From NCBI RefSeq assembly GCF_012295615.1, contig NZ_CP051183.1, positions 2,073,001 through 2,137,000 of the forward strand: a stretch of DNA of 64,000 nucleotides. The letters run 5' to 3'. Positions 52,501-62,750 of this stretch are shown here, piece after piece (position 1 is the first letter of the stretch; each line of letters opens with the position of its first letter). This DNA comes from Bermanella marisrubri. Its GTDB lineage: Bacteria; Pseudomonadota; Gammaproteobacteria; Pseudomonadales; Oceanobacteraceae. The position numbers and the translations under genes are program-made. Below the pieces are notes generated by a model that saw only the letters and a program-made list of their open reading frames with translations, was not told the DNA's origin and ran no database searches.

Positions 52501-54717
52501 TTATTTAGCCGATATTTGGAAGCACTGATGTATTTTTGCATTGCGGGTAAAATCATCAGGGATGGTTTTTGCACTAACATCGATCACTTCGAACTTATTT
52601 AGTGCATCAAAATCCAATTTGAAGCGTTTTAGGTTGTTTGAAAAAATCAGGATGCCATTGGGTTTTAGCAGTCCCATCGCCAGTTCAATCAACTCCACAT
52701 GATCACGCTGCACATCGAGTACTCCGATCATTCGCTTGGAGTTGGAAAAACTCGGCGGATCCATAAAAATTAAGTCAAAGCGCTTGCTTTCACTCTGAAC
52801 ATCTTTTAACCACTGCATACAGTCTGCTTGTATGAAGTGATGATACTTCTCAGCAATCCCATTTAGAGTAAGGTTTCGTCGACCCCAATTTAAATAGGTC
52901 TGCGACATATCAACGCTGGTGGTCGATCGCGCCTCCCCGACAGCAGCGTGAACACTAGCCGTACAGGTGTAACTAAACAAATTCAAAAAGTCTTTGCCTT
53001 TGGCAAGGGTTTCAATATCGGTACGAATAGGACGATGATCCAAAAACAAGCCAGTATCCAAATAATCAGTCATATTCACATAAAAGCGACAGCTACCTTC
53101 TTGCACCTCAAAAAATGAAGCTTGCTCATCTACTTTTTGGTACTGTTTTTTACCCTTTTGTACTTGCCTTTGTTTTAACGCAATTCTCTCGCGATCAACA
53201 TTGAGCGCGACAGGAAGCGCATCAAGCACATCCCTCAATCGATTTTGTGCTTTTTCAGGATCCACACTTTTTGGTGGCGCATATTCTTGGACATGCACCC
53301 AGTCCCCATATACATCCACCGCAACTGCGTATTCAGGCATATCGGCATCATAAACACGGTAGCAATTGGTTTTTTGCTTTTTGGCGTAACGCACGATTTT
53401 TTTAAGATTCTTTTTGATTCGGTTTGCAACCATTTGCGCACCGTCGTTCAACTTAATATTGGCACTGTCACCACTCTCAATCGAACGCGCTTCAGTACTC
53501 TCTACAAAGTGTTTGTCACTATCTTTACTGATGCCATAAACCATTAACTTACTTGGAATAGCGCCGTTAAACATTTGATACTGTTTATCTGCACGCATTT
53601 TAAATTGGTATGCCTGCTGCGGATTCCCGGTAAAAATCGCCATCTTCCATCCTGGGAAAAACTGCTTAGCTTTATTCCCCATGGCGGCATATAGTGCACC
53701 AATTGCTACTTCGTCACTTAAACGTTCACCGTACGGTGGATTACAAACAATCAGACCTTCATCAGGTAAACCTTTTTCACGCCGCCAATCAGCCAAGGCT
53801 TGTACGCTAAAGTGTACATAATGCTGCACTCCGGCGCGGATAGCATTCTGTATAGCTTTCTGGATGACGCGCTCATCCATGTCGTAGCCGAGCAACGTCA
53901 ACTCGGTTTCTGTTTGCAAAGCTTGCTCTTTTTTCTCTTGAGCATCTGCTTTAACCACACGCCATTCATCTCTTTGATGTTGTTTCCAACGCTCCACAGC
54001 GTATTGTGAACGTAATAGACCCGGTGCGATATTTGCCGCTATAAGTGCCGCTTCAATCAGCAAAGTACCTGAGCCACACATGGGATCGAGTAAAGCGGCT
54101 TCGGTTTGTTTCATCATAGATGGCCAGCCACTTCGCATAACAATGGCTGCTGCTAGATTTTCTTTTAAAGGCGCTGCACCTTGGCTTTGACGATAGCCAC
54201 GTTTATGTAATGGTTCACCAGCAAAATCGATTGAGGTTTTAATAACACCTTTGTGTAAACGAACGTGAATATGAATATCCGGCTGGTCACTGACATCTGG
54301 GCGATTGCCTGTTAGTTCGCGAAAGTAATCACAGATCGCATCTTTGGCTTTTAATGCACCAAAATGCGTGTTGCGAATATCGGGACTTTTACCAGTGAAA
54401 TGGATTTTGAAGCTTTGGCGATCGCTAAAATGCTCAATCCAATTAATGGATTTAATACAATCATACAGAGCTTCTGCCGACTCTCCCTGGCCTTCCGCTA
54501 TCGGCCAAAGCACGCGACTGGCAAGTCTCGACCAGATGCAGGCTTTATATGCCAACTGAAGGTCTGCTCGGCATGCTACAAACGCAACTCCGAGTTTTAC
54601 CTCGCTAGCACCTAGAGACGTAAGCTCTTCTTCTAATAAACCTTCTAAGCCTTTAGGGCATGTAAACGTAAGAGCTTGTTGGTTTGGGCTATCTTGTATT
54701 GGTTTTTGAGATGTCAT
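52501..54717 (-). CDS. rlmL: Bifunctional 23S rRNA methyltransferase RlmKL
   Basis: This 738-residue fusion protein makes m2G2445 (RlmL, N-terminal half) and m7G2069 (RlmK, C-terminal half) in 23S rRNA. An N-terminal THUMP domain is followed by the RlmL methyltransferase with LLDPMCGSGTLLIEAALIA and IVCNPPYGERL (NPPY). The RlmK half has DTGLFLDHRPIR, FLNLFSYTCTASVHAA and LIFMDPPSFSNSKRM. Length is near the E. coli protein (702) with a longer linker near 400-450. All catalytic motifs are intact. Confidence 0.96.
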   Translation of the reverse strand: MTSQKPIQDSPNQQALTFTCPKGLEGLLEEELTSLGASEVKLGVAFVACRADLQLAYKACIWSRLASRVLWPIAEGQGESAEALYDCIKSINWIEHFSDRQSFKIHFTGKSPDIRNTHFGALKAKDAICDYFRELTGNRPDVSDQPDIHIHVRLHKGVIKTSIDFAGEPLHKRGYRQSQGAAPLKENLAAAIVMRSGWPSMMKQTEAALLDPMCGSGTLLIEAALIAANIAPGLLRSQYAVERWKQHQRDEWRVVKADAQEKKEQALQTETELTLLGYDMDERVIQKAIQNAIRAGVQHYVHFSVQALADWRREKGLPDEGLIVCNPPYGERLSDEVAIGALYAAMGNKAKQFFPGWKMAIFTGNPQQAYQFKMRADKQYQMFNGAIPSKLMVYGISKDSDKHFVESTEARSIESGDSANIKLNDGAQMVANRIKKNLKKIVRYAKKQKTNCYRVYDADMPEYAVAVDVYGDWVHVQEYAPPKSVDPEKAQNRLRDVLDALPVALNVDRERIALKQRQVQKGKKQYQKVDEQASFFEVQEGSCRFYVNMTDYLDTGLFLDHRPIRTDIETLAKGKDFLNLFSYTCTASVHAAVGEARSTTSVDMSQTYLNWGRRNLTLNGIAEKYHHFIQADCMQWLKDVQSESKRFDLIFMDPPSFSNSKRMIGVLDVQRDHVELIELAMGLLKPNGILIFSNNLKRFKLDFDALNKFEVIDVSAKTIPDDFTRNAKIHQCFQISAK

Positions 54718-54961
54718 ATCAAGTTGTCATATAAAAAACCGACACTGAACTCTATTGAATATAAGTCAGTATTCGGTCATTCGAAAATGGCCTATTTTCA
54801 GTAGCTTAGATTTTTAATAATATTTAGCTATATAGAAAACGCGTTTAAGTTCAATAAATTCATTAACATGGGCTGCCACTGTCACCATACTGAAACAGTG
54901 GCGTTTCGAAGTTCTAAAAGCCACACATTTCAAATCTTCTCCAAAGTAGAGGCAATCACTT
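54718..54961. other. Upstream region of rmf
   Basis: These 244 AT-rich bases between divergent rlmKL and rmf hold both promoters. I see no defined operator. AGAGG serves as the rmf ribosome site. Confidence 0.4.
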
Positions 54962-55156
54962 ATGAAGAGACAGAAGCGAGATATGGACCGCCGAGCCTTC
55001 CAAAAGGGTTACTTAGCGGGTGTACAAGGTCGATCAAAAGATCTATGCCCAGACGGTAACTCTCATTTCAATTGGATGGCGGGCTGGCGTGAAGGCCGAG
55101 CTGACCATTGGGATGGCTATTCTGGTGTCGCTGGCGTCCACAAGCTTCCGTTGTAA
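54962..55156 (+). CDS. rmf: Ribosome modulation factor Rmf
   Basis: This 64-residue basic protein matches Rmf, which converts 70S ribosomes into inactive 100S dimers in stationary phase. The pattern RRAFQKGYLAGVQGRSKDLCP...WMAGWREGR is characteristic. It is a single gene closed by a terminator. It is slightly longer at the C-terminus than E. coli Rmf (55 residues). Confidence 0.95.
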   Translation: MKRQKRDMDRRAFQKGYLAGVQGRSKDLCPDGNSHFNWMAGWREGRADHWDGYSGVAGVHKLPL

Positions 55157-55195
55157 GCTTCTAAACAATCAATAAAACAATCCTAGAGAAAAACA

Positions 55196-55218
55196 GGGCC
55201 CCACCCGGGCCCTTTTTT
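55196..55218. terminator. Terminator between rmf and pyrD
   Basis: GGGCCC (55196-55201) pairs with GGGCCC (55207-55212), followed by six T. A run of A on the other side lets it also serve convergent pyrD. Confidence 0.9.
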
Positions 55219-55244
55219 ATGGCTATCCCAAAATCGTTGTAACC

Positions 55245-56267
55245 CTAGCTTCGCTCAGCGGCAATTGCATCATTGGCCAAACGAATTAATTTCGGGCCCT
55301 CATAAATAAAACCACTATAGACCTGCACTAGACTTGCACCCAGTTTTACTTTTTCCGCCGCACTGACACCATCGGTGATTCCACCTACGCCAACAATCGG
55401 TATTTCGCCCTTTAACGCATCATTAAGCCAGCGCAACACACGATTACTCGGCTCTAAGGCAGGTGCGCCACTCAAACCGCCAGCCTCATCCGCAAACTCA
55501 CTGCCTTCTACAGCATCGCGCTCAAGGGTAGTGTTCGTGGCGATCACTCCATCCATCTTGTATTCACGTAAAGCATCGGCCACTAAACGGGTTTCATCTT
55601 CTGACATATCCGGAGCAATTTTTAACAAGATAGGCGTGTATTTTCCATATTCCTTAGTTAGCCGCGCTTGTCCTTCTTTCATGGTTTGAAGCAAGCTTGT
55701 CAGACTCTCACCAAACTGCAAATTACGCAGTCCTGGCGTATTGGGACTAGAAATATTGACCGTAACGTAATCTGCGTGCTCGTATACTTTTTCCAAACAA
55801 ATCTCATAGTCTCGATTCGCCTCTTCCACAGGAGTATCAAAGTTTTTACCGATGTTAATACCCAGCACACCTGTGAATTTACGCTTTTTGACTCGCTCTA
55901 CTAAATAATCAACGCCTTTATTATTAAACCCCATACGATTAATTATCGCTTGGTGCTCGGGTAATCGGAAAAGACGGGGTTGAGGGTTACCCGGTTGAGG
56001 GCGAGGGGTAATGGTGCCAATTTCAATGAATCCAAAACCAAGGGCACCTAGGGCATCGATAAAGTCACCATTCTTATCTAGGCCTGCGGCTAGGCCAACG
56101 GGATTTGGAAAGTCTACTCCAAAAACCGTTACAGGCTGCGGACTTGGTTTCTTTACCAGCATATCCAATACGCCCATACGCTTTGCTGCTCCCAACATAT
56201 CTAGGCTGAGATCATGCGACGTTTCTGGGTCGAGTTTAAATAGTAAAGAACGAAGTAGCGAATACAC
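55245..56267 (-). CDS. pyrD: Dihydroorotate dehydrogenase (quinone), class 2
   Basis: This 340-residue membrane-associated flavoenzyme oxidises dihydroorotate to orotate with quinone as acceptor, the fourth step of pyrimidine synthesis. The amphipathic N-terminal helices typical of class 2 ([24 protein letters not shown]) are present. So are [22 protein letters not shown], the catalytic Ser in [15 protein letters not shown] and FMN-binding [21 protein letters not shown] chose the GTG at 56267 because a GGGGG site lies 7 bases upstream; the frame extends to 56312. E. coli PyrD has 336 residues. Confidence 0.94.
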   Translation of the reverse strand: MYSLLRSLLFKLDPETSHDLSLDMLGAAKRMGVLDMLVKKPSPQPVTVFGVDFPNPVGLAAGLDKNGDFIDALGALGFGFIEIGTITPRPQPGNPQPRLFRLPEHQAIINRMGFNNKGVDYLVERVKKRKFTGVLGINIGKNFDTPVEEANRDYEICLEKVYEHADYVTVNISSPNTPGLRNLQFGESLTSLLQTMKEGQARLTKEYGKYTPILLKIAPDMSEDETRLVADALREYKMDGVIATNTTLERDAVEGSEFADEAGGLSGAPALEPSNRVLRWLNDALKGEIPIVGVGGITDGVSAAEKVKLGASLVQVYSGFIYEGPKLIRLANDAIAAERS

Positions 56268-56369
56268 CTGAATACCCCCTTGAAATTTTGCGGCATTATA
56301 CAGGTTTTGCATGAAAATACGCGAGAATACGGGTTAATCTAAAAAGGGATTTTAAGTCCGATTTAGTGC

Positions 56370-56585
56370 CTAGAGCCTCTCGACCCGCTCAAACTTGTTG
56401 TGGTCATTGTAGGTAATCACGAAACGACCATGGATACCGTCATGGCCAATGAAAGACCACAGAATATTAACAGGAAAACGGATTCGACGGCCATCAAGAG
56501 CCTGTGCATAGACAAACTCCGCTCCGTGATAGGCCTTCAACACCTCTTCACTATCTATATGGATATCGACAACTATTTGGTTCAC
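56370..56585 (-). CDS. DUF2835 family protein
   Basis: This 71-residue small protein matches the DUF2835 pattern: IDIHID-like start, EEVLKAYHGAEFVYAQALDGRRIRFPVNILWSFIGHDGIHGRFVITYN. It is a PilZ-sized beta-rich protein of unknown function, widespread in gammaproteobacteria. It is often found near large glutamate dehydrogenase genes, as here. Confidence 0.88.
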   Translation of the reverse strand: MNQIVVDIHIDSEEVLKAYHGAEFVYAQALDGRRIRFPVNILWSFIGHDGIHGRFVITYNDHNKFERVERL

Positions 56586-56643
56586 AGGTCACTCCTAGCT
56601 GCACCAAATAATACAGTAGGAGTACCCTAATATGCCAAGTACT

Positions 56644-59600
56644 TTAATCCGTATGCTCAGGAGCCACTCCTGGGGCTTGGCCTAATAACGGATCTTCCTC
56701 TTCAAGACTGGCCAAACGACTTGCTTGCGCTAAATCAAGCAACTCTCGAAGCGCCACAGCAAATACCGCAAAATCGGATATCTCGCCCTCTTTGAGTTCC
56801 TTAATGGTTCGTCGCCACCGGCTAATCATAGGCTCACTTTGCTCTAGCCATGCTCTTATCCGTGCATCCATATCAGCATGAGGTAGTGTATTAATAATAC
56901 TCACCGTCAGAGTTCTCTGTTGCCAATCAAGGTCGTCTCGATAGGTTTCACGGGCCAGTGCCTGCCAGTGATTCATCACGGGCATCGTATTGAGTTGATC
57001 CAAGAACCACTCCAAGTCCAATTCACAGCCCACTTGATAATAGGTTGCAGCAACATCTTCTGCGTCTTGTCGAGTGTGCTCTGCCCCCTCAATAATACTG
57101 AGAACACTGAACATATTATTGGCACCTGCAATCACTGTCGCTAATTGCTCGGGCACCTGTGCTTCAACTAAGCGGTCGTAGTATTTCTGCCACATGGACT
57201 TACCCGCTCCAGCCAATAAGCTAGGTAAGTTTTCTCCCAACGACTGAGCACGTTCGCGAAATTTTTCTACTTCATCAGCTATCACCAGATCACGTCGCCG
57301 ATTACGCAAGAACCATCGACTCGCTCTTCTCACTAAGCGCATTAAGCTGGACATCATGGATTCTTGAATCTCAGCGCTAACTTTATAATCCAGTTTCTCG
57401 ATTTGCTCCCACAACTCGTTCATGCGAAACACGTCGCGCGCCGTCACATACGCTTTCACGATTGCCTCTATCGACGCACCAGTACTATCTCGCATGCGAT
57501 TCACGTAAGTAATACCCATACGATTGACCATTTCGTTCGCCAATTGTGTCGCCACAATTTCACTGCGTAACTGATGGTCGTACATAGCTTCAGGGTATTT
57601 ATCTGACAACACCTCAGGAAAAGCGGTTTCAACCGCCTTCGCTAGATAGGGATCTTCTGAAACCGACTCGATATTCAGTTGTTCTTTTAAATCGCCTTTG
57701 ATGTAACTGATCAAAACCGACAACTCTGGTCGAGTTAAACCCTTTTGCTGCGACTTACGCTCATCAAGATCTTCGTCTGCAGGAAGAAACTCAAGCTCAC
57801 GATTCAATTTTCCTTGCTCCTCAAGGTCATGAATCAAGCGCTTATATTCATCCATACGCGTTTTTGCTTCACGAAATGCCAATGCGATGGCTTGGGTTTG
57901 GCGATAGTTATTATCTAAAACCAGTTCAGCCACTTCATCAGTCATACTTTCAAGCAACTGATTGCGCTGCTTAACCGTCATATCGCCCGCTTGAACTAAA
58001 CTGTTCAGCAAAATCTTAATGTTGACTTCATGATCCGAACAATCAACACCGGCTGCGTTATCAATGAAATCAGTAAAGCTCTGCCCTTCAGTTGCCAATG
58101 CATACTCAATACGAGCACGTTGCGTAATACCTAAATTACCGCCTTCCCCAATGACTTTTGTACGTAGTTCCTTACCATCAATACGCAAACTATCATTGGC
58201 TTTGTCGCCCGCATCTACATGGGATTCTGCACTGGACTTCACATAGGTACCGATTCCTCCATTCCAAATTAAATCAACCGGTGCCTTTAATAATGCATGA
58301 ATAAGATCGTTGGGGGCTAAGCGATCAGCGCTAATATTGAAAGCCGCTTTCATTTCCGGCGAAATGGGAATTGATTTTGCGGAACGCTCAAAAATCCCTC
58401 CTCCTTTTGATAACAACTTGGTGTCGTAGTCGCTCCAAGCACTGCGAGGGGTTTCAAACAAACGTTTCCGCTCTTGATAATGATCCGTCAAATTTTTTGG
58501 ATCAGGATCAATATAGATATGTAAGTGGTTAAAGGCTGCTTTCAATGCAATAGTTTCTGAGCTCAGCATACCATTACCAAATACGTCACCAGCCATATCA
58601 CCAATGCCAATAACGGAAACACGATCGGTCTGAACATTCACACCACGTTCGCGGAAATGGCGCTGCACTGACACCCAAGCGCCCCGTGCGGTGATCCCCA
58701 TTTTTTTATGGTCATACCCAACAGAACCACCACTAGCAAACGCATCCCCTAACCAAAATCCACGTTCGACAGCGATACCATTGGAAATATCGGAAAACGT
58801 CGCCGTACCCTTATCCGCTGCAACAACGAGATATGGATCGTCCTCATCGTGACGTACGACTTGTTTTGGTGGCACGACTTCGCCTTCGACCAAGTTGTCG
58901 GTTACGTCAAGTAAAGCTGAAATAAAGATTTTGTAGCACTCTATCCCTTCTGCCATAAAGGCATCTCGATCACCTTCCGGTAACTGCTTGGCAACAAACC
59001 CTCCCTTAGCACCAACAGGCACTATCACCGAGTTTTTCACTTGCTGAGCTTTTACCAAACCTAACACTTCTGTACGAAAATCTTCGTTACGGTCAGACCA
59101 GCGCAAACCACCCCGAGCTACTTTTCCGCCACGCAAATGGACGCCCTCAACGCGAGGACTATAGACAAAAATTTCAAACATGGGTTTTGGTAACGGGATA
59201 TCTTCAATATCCCGAGGACTTAGTTTGAAGCTAAAATAGTTCTTAAACAGATTTTTATCTTTTTGGAAAAAGTTTGTACGCAAAGTAGCCGAAATTAATT
59301 CGTGATACCGACGGAATATGCGATCTTCATTAATGCTATCGACATTTTCCAATAGTTCGAAAAACTGCGTATCCAGCTTTTCTAGATGCTTATTGCGCGT
59401 CTCCATATTCATTTTTGTAGACGCAAAACGCATTTGGAAATACTTAACAATAAAGTTACTGATTTCAGGATAGCGACATAGCGTATCACTAATAAAAGTA
59501 TCAGAAAAAGCAAAACCAATCTGCTTCATGTAGCGTCCATAGGCGCGCAACAGAGCGACTTCACGCCAACCAATACGAGCACCAAGCAATAAGCGATTAA

Positions 59601-61545
59601 AGCCGTCACTTTCCGCATTACCCTGCCATATAGCCCTAAACGCTTCTTGAAATTGCTGCTTGCTTTCGTGCAAGTCAATTGTGTCACTAAAGCTATATTC
59701 CAAAGAGAAATCATGCATCCAATACTGTTTACCGTCAGTTCGTGTAATACCATAGGGATGCTCACCCAAGACCCGCAGACCTAGGTTTTCTAAAATTGGA
59801 ATGACGTCCGATAGCGGTAATAAAGAATCTGGATTATACAACTTGAATTTAAAGTGGTTGCCCTTATCAGCTACGTTCCGATACAGGCTCATAGCTACAT
59901 CGTCATCTTCTTGGGCTTTACTAATGTGCTGAATATCGAGCACAGCCGTTCGAGCACTAAACTGTTCTCGATAACTTGCACTAAAAGCATTGCGGTACAG
60001 TTGAAAATATTGGTTACCTTGTTCCTCGCCGACACCATCAACCAAAGCGGCAATTAAATCGTCTTGCCAAGAACGTGCGACCTCCTGGATGTCTCTTTCA
60101 AGCTGTCTTTCATCCACTTCCATTTGATTGCGGTTATCCAAACGCAACGTGAATAAGGTCCGAGCCAAGATCGATTCACTAAAGAAAGTCGTAAAACGTG
60201 CATCTTTAGGTTCGTATGCATCCACTAAGATATTTTGAATACGCTGGCGTAATTCTGTGTTGTACAAATCCCGTGGAATAAACACCATCACAGTGAGAAA
60301 TTTATTGAGCTTATCTTTGCGAATAAAAATCTGAGTTTTACGGCGTTCCTGTATATTTAAAATTCCGATCGCGGTATGGAACAACTGATCAACATCGGTG
60401 TGAAATAGCTCATCGCGAGGATAAATATCTAAAATATGCTGAAGTTCTTTACCGCTGTGACCTTCCAAATCCAATCCGGAGCGTTCTAACACCTGCTTTG
60501 CTTTTTTACGAATGATAGGAATACGGTATGGGCTTTCACTATATACATTCGATGTGAATAGCCCCATAAAGCGACGACCACCCGTCACCTGACCATTTTT
60601 ATCTACACGTTTGATCGTAATAAAGTCAGGATATGCAGGGCGATGAATTCGGGAACGACGTCCAGATTTAGTGATACTGACCAACTGCGGAGCCATAATC
60701 ATGGCCTGCATATCAGGCGCTAAATCATCAATAATGGTTTTATCTGGGCCATGTAATTCATGCTTGAATATGCCCAAAATACTTTTGCTATCCCGTTTAA
60801 CAATAGTTTTATCATTGGCATGCTCAACCGCAAAGTCTTCGCAACCTAAATAAGTAAAGTGATTGTCATGCATCCACTCAACGAATGCGCAAGCCTCTTC
60901 AATGTCACCTTGAGAGAACGGACCTTTGCTTTCTGCAATCCACTTAATAGACTCTTTGATTCTATCTTGGACCTGAGGAAAGTCGGATACCACCAAACGA
61001 ATATCGCGCAATATGGTTTCTAATGACGATTCCACACCAGCCAAAATTGAATCATCTGTATGGCGATCCACTTCAATATAAATAACGGCTTCCGGATCAG
61101 TCTCTTTTTCATTGAAGCTTTTTGCTAGATTCAACTTACCCGATTTATCACGTTTGAACGGCAACACAGCATGATTAATAAAGTGAATGGACATTTCACG
61201 TCGGTTCAATTCCATGCGAATAGAATCTACAAAAAACGGCACGTCTTTGTGCAATACCTCGACCACAGTGTGAGTACTTTGCCACCCATGCTCTTCGAAG
61301 TCGGGGTTAAATACGCGAATTTTGCTTTCACCCTTGCACTCTTGTACAAAATTCCAACAAGCGAGTGTTGCGCCATATAAGTCGTCTAAACTTCGGTTTT
61401 CAATTTCGTTAATCGGCGTAGTAGCGTAATAATGCTTTGTAAATTGTTCGATGCTCTCCGCCTGAGCACTGGGGACAGATTGCTTTAAACGCTCTATTAA
61501 CGCACTGATTTGCGGATGGACTTCCTGCTGAATCATGTGGTTCAT
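56644..61545 (-). CDS. gdhB: NAD-specific glutamate dehydrogenase, large (GDH-180) type
   Basis: This 1633-residue enzyme of the L_180 class converts glutamate to 2-oxoglutarate and ammonia with NAD. It has a long N-terminal regulatory region with ACT-like segments (about 60-650). The catalytic core holds RGGLRWSDRNEDFRTEVLGLVKAQQVKNSVIVPVGAKGGFV (substrate-binding lysines), DKGTATFSDISNGIA and VIGIGDMAGDVFGNGML (dinucleotide binding). The C-terminal domain has RPELSVLISYIKGDLKEQL. The family size is usually 1600-1650. AAGGA with 6-base spacing supports the ATG at 61545; the frame runs to 61611. Confidence 0.96.
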   Translation of the reverse strand: MNHMIQQEVHPQISALIERLKQSVPSAQAESIEQFTKHYYATTPINEIENRSLDDLYGATLACWNFVQECKGESKIRVFNPDFEEHGWQSTHTVVEVLHKDVPFFVDSIRMELNRREMSIHFINHAVLPFKRDKSGKLNLAKSFNEKETDPEAVIYIEVDRHTDDSILAGVESSLETILRDIRLVVSDFPQVQDRIKESIKWIAESKGPFSQGDIEEACAFVEWMHDNHFTYLGCEDFAVEHANDKTIVKRDSKSILGIFKHELHGPDKTIIDDLAPDMQAMIMAPQLVSITKSGRRSRIHRPAYPDFITIKRVDKNGQVTGGRRFMGLFTSNVYSESPYRIPIIRKKAKQVLERSGLDLEGHSGKELQHILDIYPRDELFHTDVDQLFHTAIGILNIQERRKTQIFIRKDKLNKFLTVMVFIPRDLYNTELRQRIQNILVDAYEPKDARFTTFFSESILARTLFTLRLDNRNQMEVDERQLERDIQEVARSWQDDLIAALVDGVGEEQGNQYFQLYRNAFSASYREQFSARTAVLDIQHISKAQEDDDVAMSLYRNVADKGNHFKFKLYNPDSLLPLSDVIPILENLGLRVLGEHPYGITRTDGKQYWMHDFSLEYSFSDTIDLHESKQQFQEAFRAIWQGNAESDGFNRLLLGARIGWREVALLRAYGRYMKQIGFAFSDTFISDTLCRYPEISNFIVKYFQMRFASTKMNMETRNKHLEKLDTQFFELLENVDSINEDRIFRRYHELISATLRTNFFQKDKNLFKNYFSFKLSPRDIEDIPLPKPMFEIFVYSPRVEGVHLRGGKVARGGLRWSDRNEDFRTEVLGLVKAQQVKNSVIVPVGAKGGFVAKQLPEGDRDAFMAEGIECYKIFISALLDVTDNLVEGEVVPPKQVVRHDEDDPYLVVAADKGTATFSDISNGIAVERGFWLGDAFASGGSVGYDHKKMGITARGAWVSVQRHFRERGVNVQTDRVSVIGIGDMAGDVFGNGMLSSETIALKAAFNHLHIYIDPDPKNLTDHYQERKRLFETPRSAWSDYDTKLLSKGGGIFERSAKSIPISPEMKAAFNISADRLAPNDLIHALLKAPVDLIWNGGIGTYVKSSAESHVDAGDKANDSLRIDGKELRTKVIGEGGNLGITQRARIEYALATEGQSFTDFIDNAAGVDCSDHEVNIKILLNSLVQAGDMTVKQRNQLLESMTDEVAELVLDNNYRQTQAIALAFREAKTRMDEYKRLIHDLEEQGKLNRELEFLPADEDLDERKSQQKGLTRPELSVLISYIKGDLKEQLNIESVSEDPYLAKAVETAFPEVLSDKYPEAMYDHQLRSEIVATQLANEMVNRMGITYVNRMRDSTGASIEAIVKAYVTARDVFRMNELWEQIEKLDYKVSAEIQESMMSSLMRLVRRASRWFLRNRRRDLVIADEVEKFRERAQSLGENLPSLLAGAGKSMWQKYYDRLVEAQVPEQLATVIAGANNMFSVLSIIEGAEHTRQDAEDVAATYYQVGCELDLEWFLDQLNTMPVMNHWQALARETYRDDLDWQQRTLTVSIINTLPHADMDARIRAWLEQSEPMISRWRRTIKELKEGEISDFAVFAVALRELLDLAQASRLASLEEEDPLLGQAPGVAPEHTD

Positions 61546-61785
61546 GAAGTATCCTTTATACTTAATCGATCTACTAACAGCATAGATGAAGAACAGGGAT
61601 TCGCTCAACATTGCAGTTCAAACGAATATCCTTGATTTTTGAAACTATTGCCCCCATTTCGGATCAAATCCTAGCGATAACAATTTTGCTTAAAAAGCGA
61701 TCAAAAAACGGCCTATCAGGTCTGACTATGAATCGCGTGAATAATTCGGTAAATTACTTTAAAAACAAAAACTTGGAATCGCCTA
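61546..61785. other. Divergent intergenic region, no clear site
   Basis: These 240 AT-rich bases separate the glutamate dehydrogenase and MoxR genes and hold both promoters. A frame that runs through here into the MoxR gene is not supported as a real gene. Confidence 0.4.
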
Positions 61786-62748
61786 ATGAGCACACGAGAA
61801 CACCTCATAAGTCTGCAATCATCGATGCAGTCGAGCATCATTGGTCAGCCAGATTTGGTCAACGCATTATTGGTAGCGCTACTGGCTGACGGTCACTTAT
61901 TAGTTGAAGGGGCGCCAGGCTTAGCCAAAACCAAAGCTATTAAAACCTTGGCAGATCGTCTTGAGGGGGCATTCCAGCGAATTCAGTTTACGCCTGATTT
62001 GTTACCGGCAGACATTACGGGAAGCGAAGTTTATCGCGCTGAAACTGGTAAATTTGAGTTTCAAGCTGGCCCTCTATTTCATAATTTGATCCTTGCCGAT
62101 GAAATTAATCGTGCCCCAGCCAAGGTACAATCTGCTTTGTTAGAAGCCATGGCCGAGCGCCAGGTGAGTGTTGCCGGCACAACCTATCCACTAGACAAAT
62201 TGTTCTTAGTGATGGCGACACAAAACCCTATCGAACAGGAAGGCACTTACCCTTTGCCAGAAGCTCAATTAGACCGCTTCCTGATGCACGTGCGTATTGA
62301 CTATCCAGATGCCCAATCCGAACTGCAAATTTTACGACTGGCGCGCGGTGAAGCACTGATGGATGAAGATAGCGTCCAACTACCTATATTGAGCGCTGAC
62401 AATATTTTTACTGCTCGCAAAGAAGTATTGGAAATGCACCTCAGCGAGCGTGTAGAGGAATATATAGTGCAACTAGTCATGGCTACCCGACAGCCACAAG
62501 CCTATGGCGAGGACATGGCAGGTTGGATTGAATTTGGCGCCAGCCCTCGCGCTACCATTGCCTTAGATCGATGCGCACGTGCCCACGCTTGGCTTGCTGG
62601 CAAAGACTATGTTAGTCCTGATGATGTACAAGCGGTTATTCACAATGTGTTACGCCACCGCATATTAGTGAGTTTTGAAGCCGAAGCATCGGGATTAAAC
62701 TCCGATCGTATCATTAATGAGCTTATCTTAAGAGTTGCTGTGCCATAG
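61786..62748 (+). CDS. MoxR-family AAA+ ATPase
   Basis: This 320-residue MoxR ATPase has Walker A GAPGLAKTKAIK (about 39-50), in which the usual Thr after GK is altered (AKTK), and Walker B LILADEINRAPAKVQSALLEAM. Sensor 1 is MATQNPIEQEGTYPLPEAQLDRF, and the C-terminal lid has GASPRATIALDRCARAHAWL. MoxR proteins act as chaperones for metal or cofactor loading with von Willebrand partners. It is the first gene of the MoxR/DUF58/DUF4381 cluster, with 2 bases to the next gene. Confidence 0.94.
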   Translation: MSTREHLISLQSSMQSSIIGQPDLVNALLVALLADGHLLVEGAPGLAKTKAIKTLADRLEGAFQRIQFTPDLLPADITGSEVYRAETGKFEFQAGPLFHNLILADEINRAPAKVQSALLEAMAERQVSVAGTTYPLDKLFLVMATQNPIEQEGTYPLPEAQLDRFLMHVRIDYPDAQSELQILRLARGEALMDEDSVQLPILSADNIFTARKEVLEMHLSERVEEYIVQLVMATRQPQAYGEDMAGWIEFGASPRATIALDRCARAHAWLAGKDYVSPDDVQAVIHNVLRHRILVSFEAEASGLNSDRIINELILRVAVP

Positions 62749-62750
62749 CC

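Noticed and set aside
59526-59765. Frame within the glutamate dehydrogenase gene
   Set aside because: Alternative-frame shadow in a continuous 1633-residue coding region.
61611-61889. 92-residue frame overlapping the MoxR gene start
   Set aside because: It lies out of frame over the well-supported MoxR N-terminus and has no family features.
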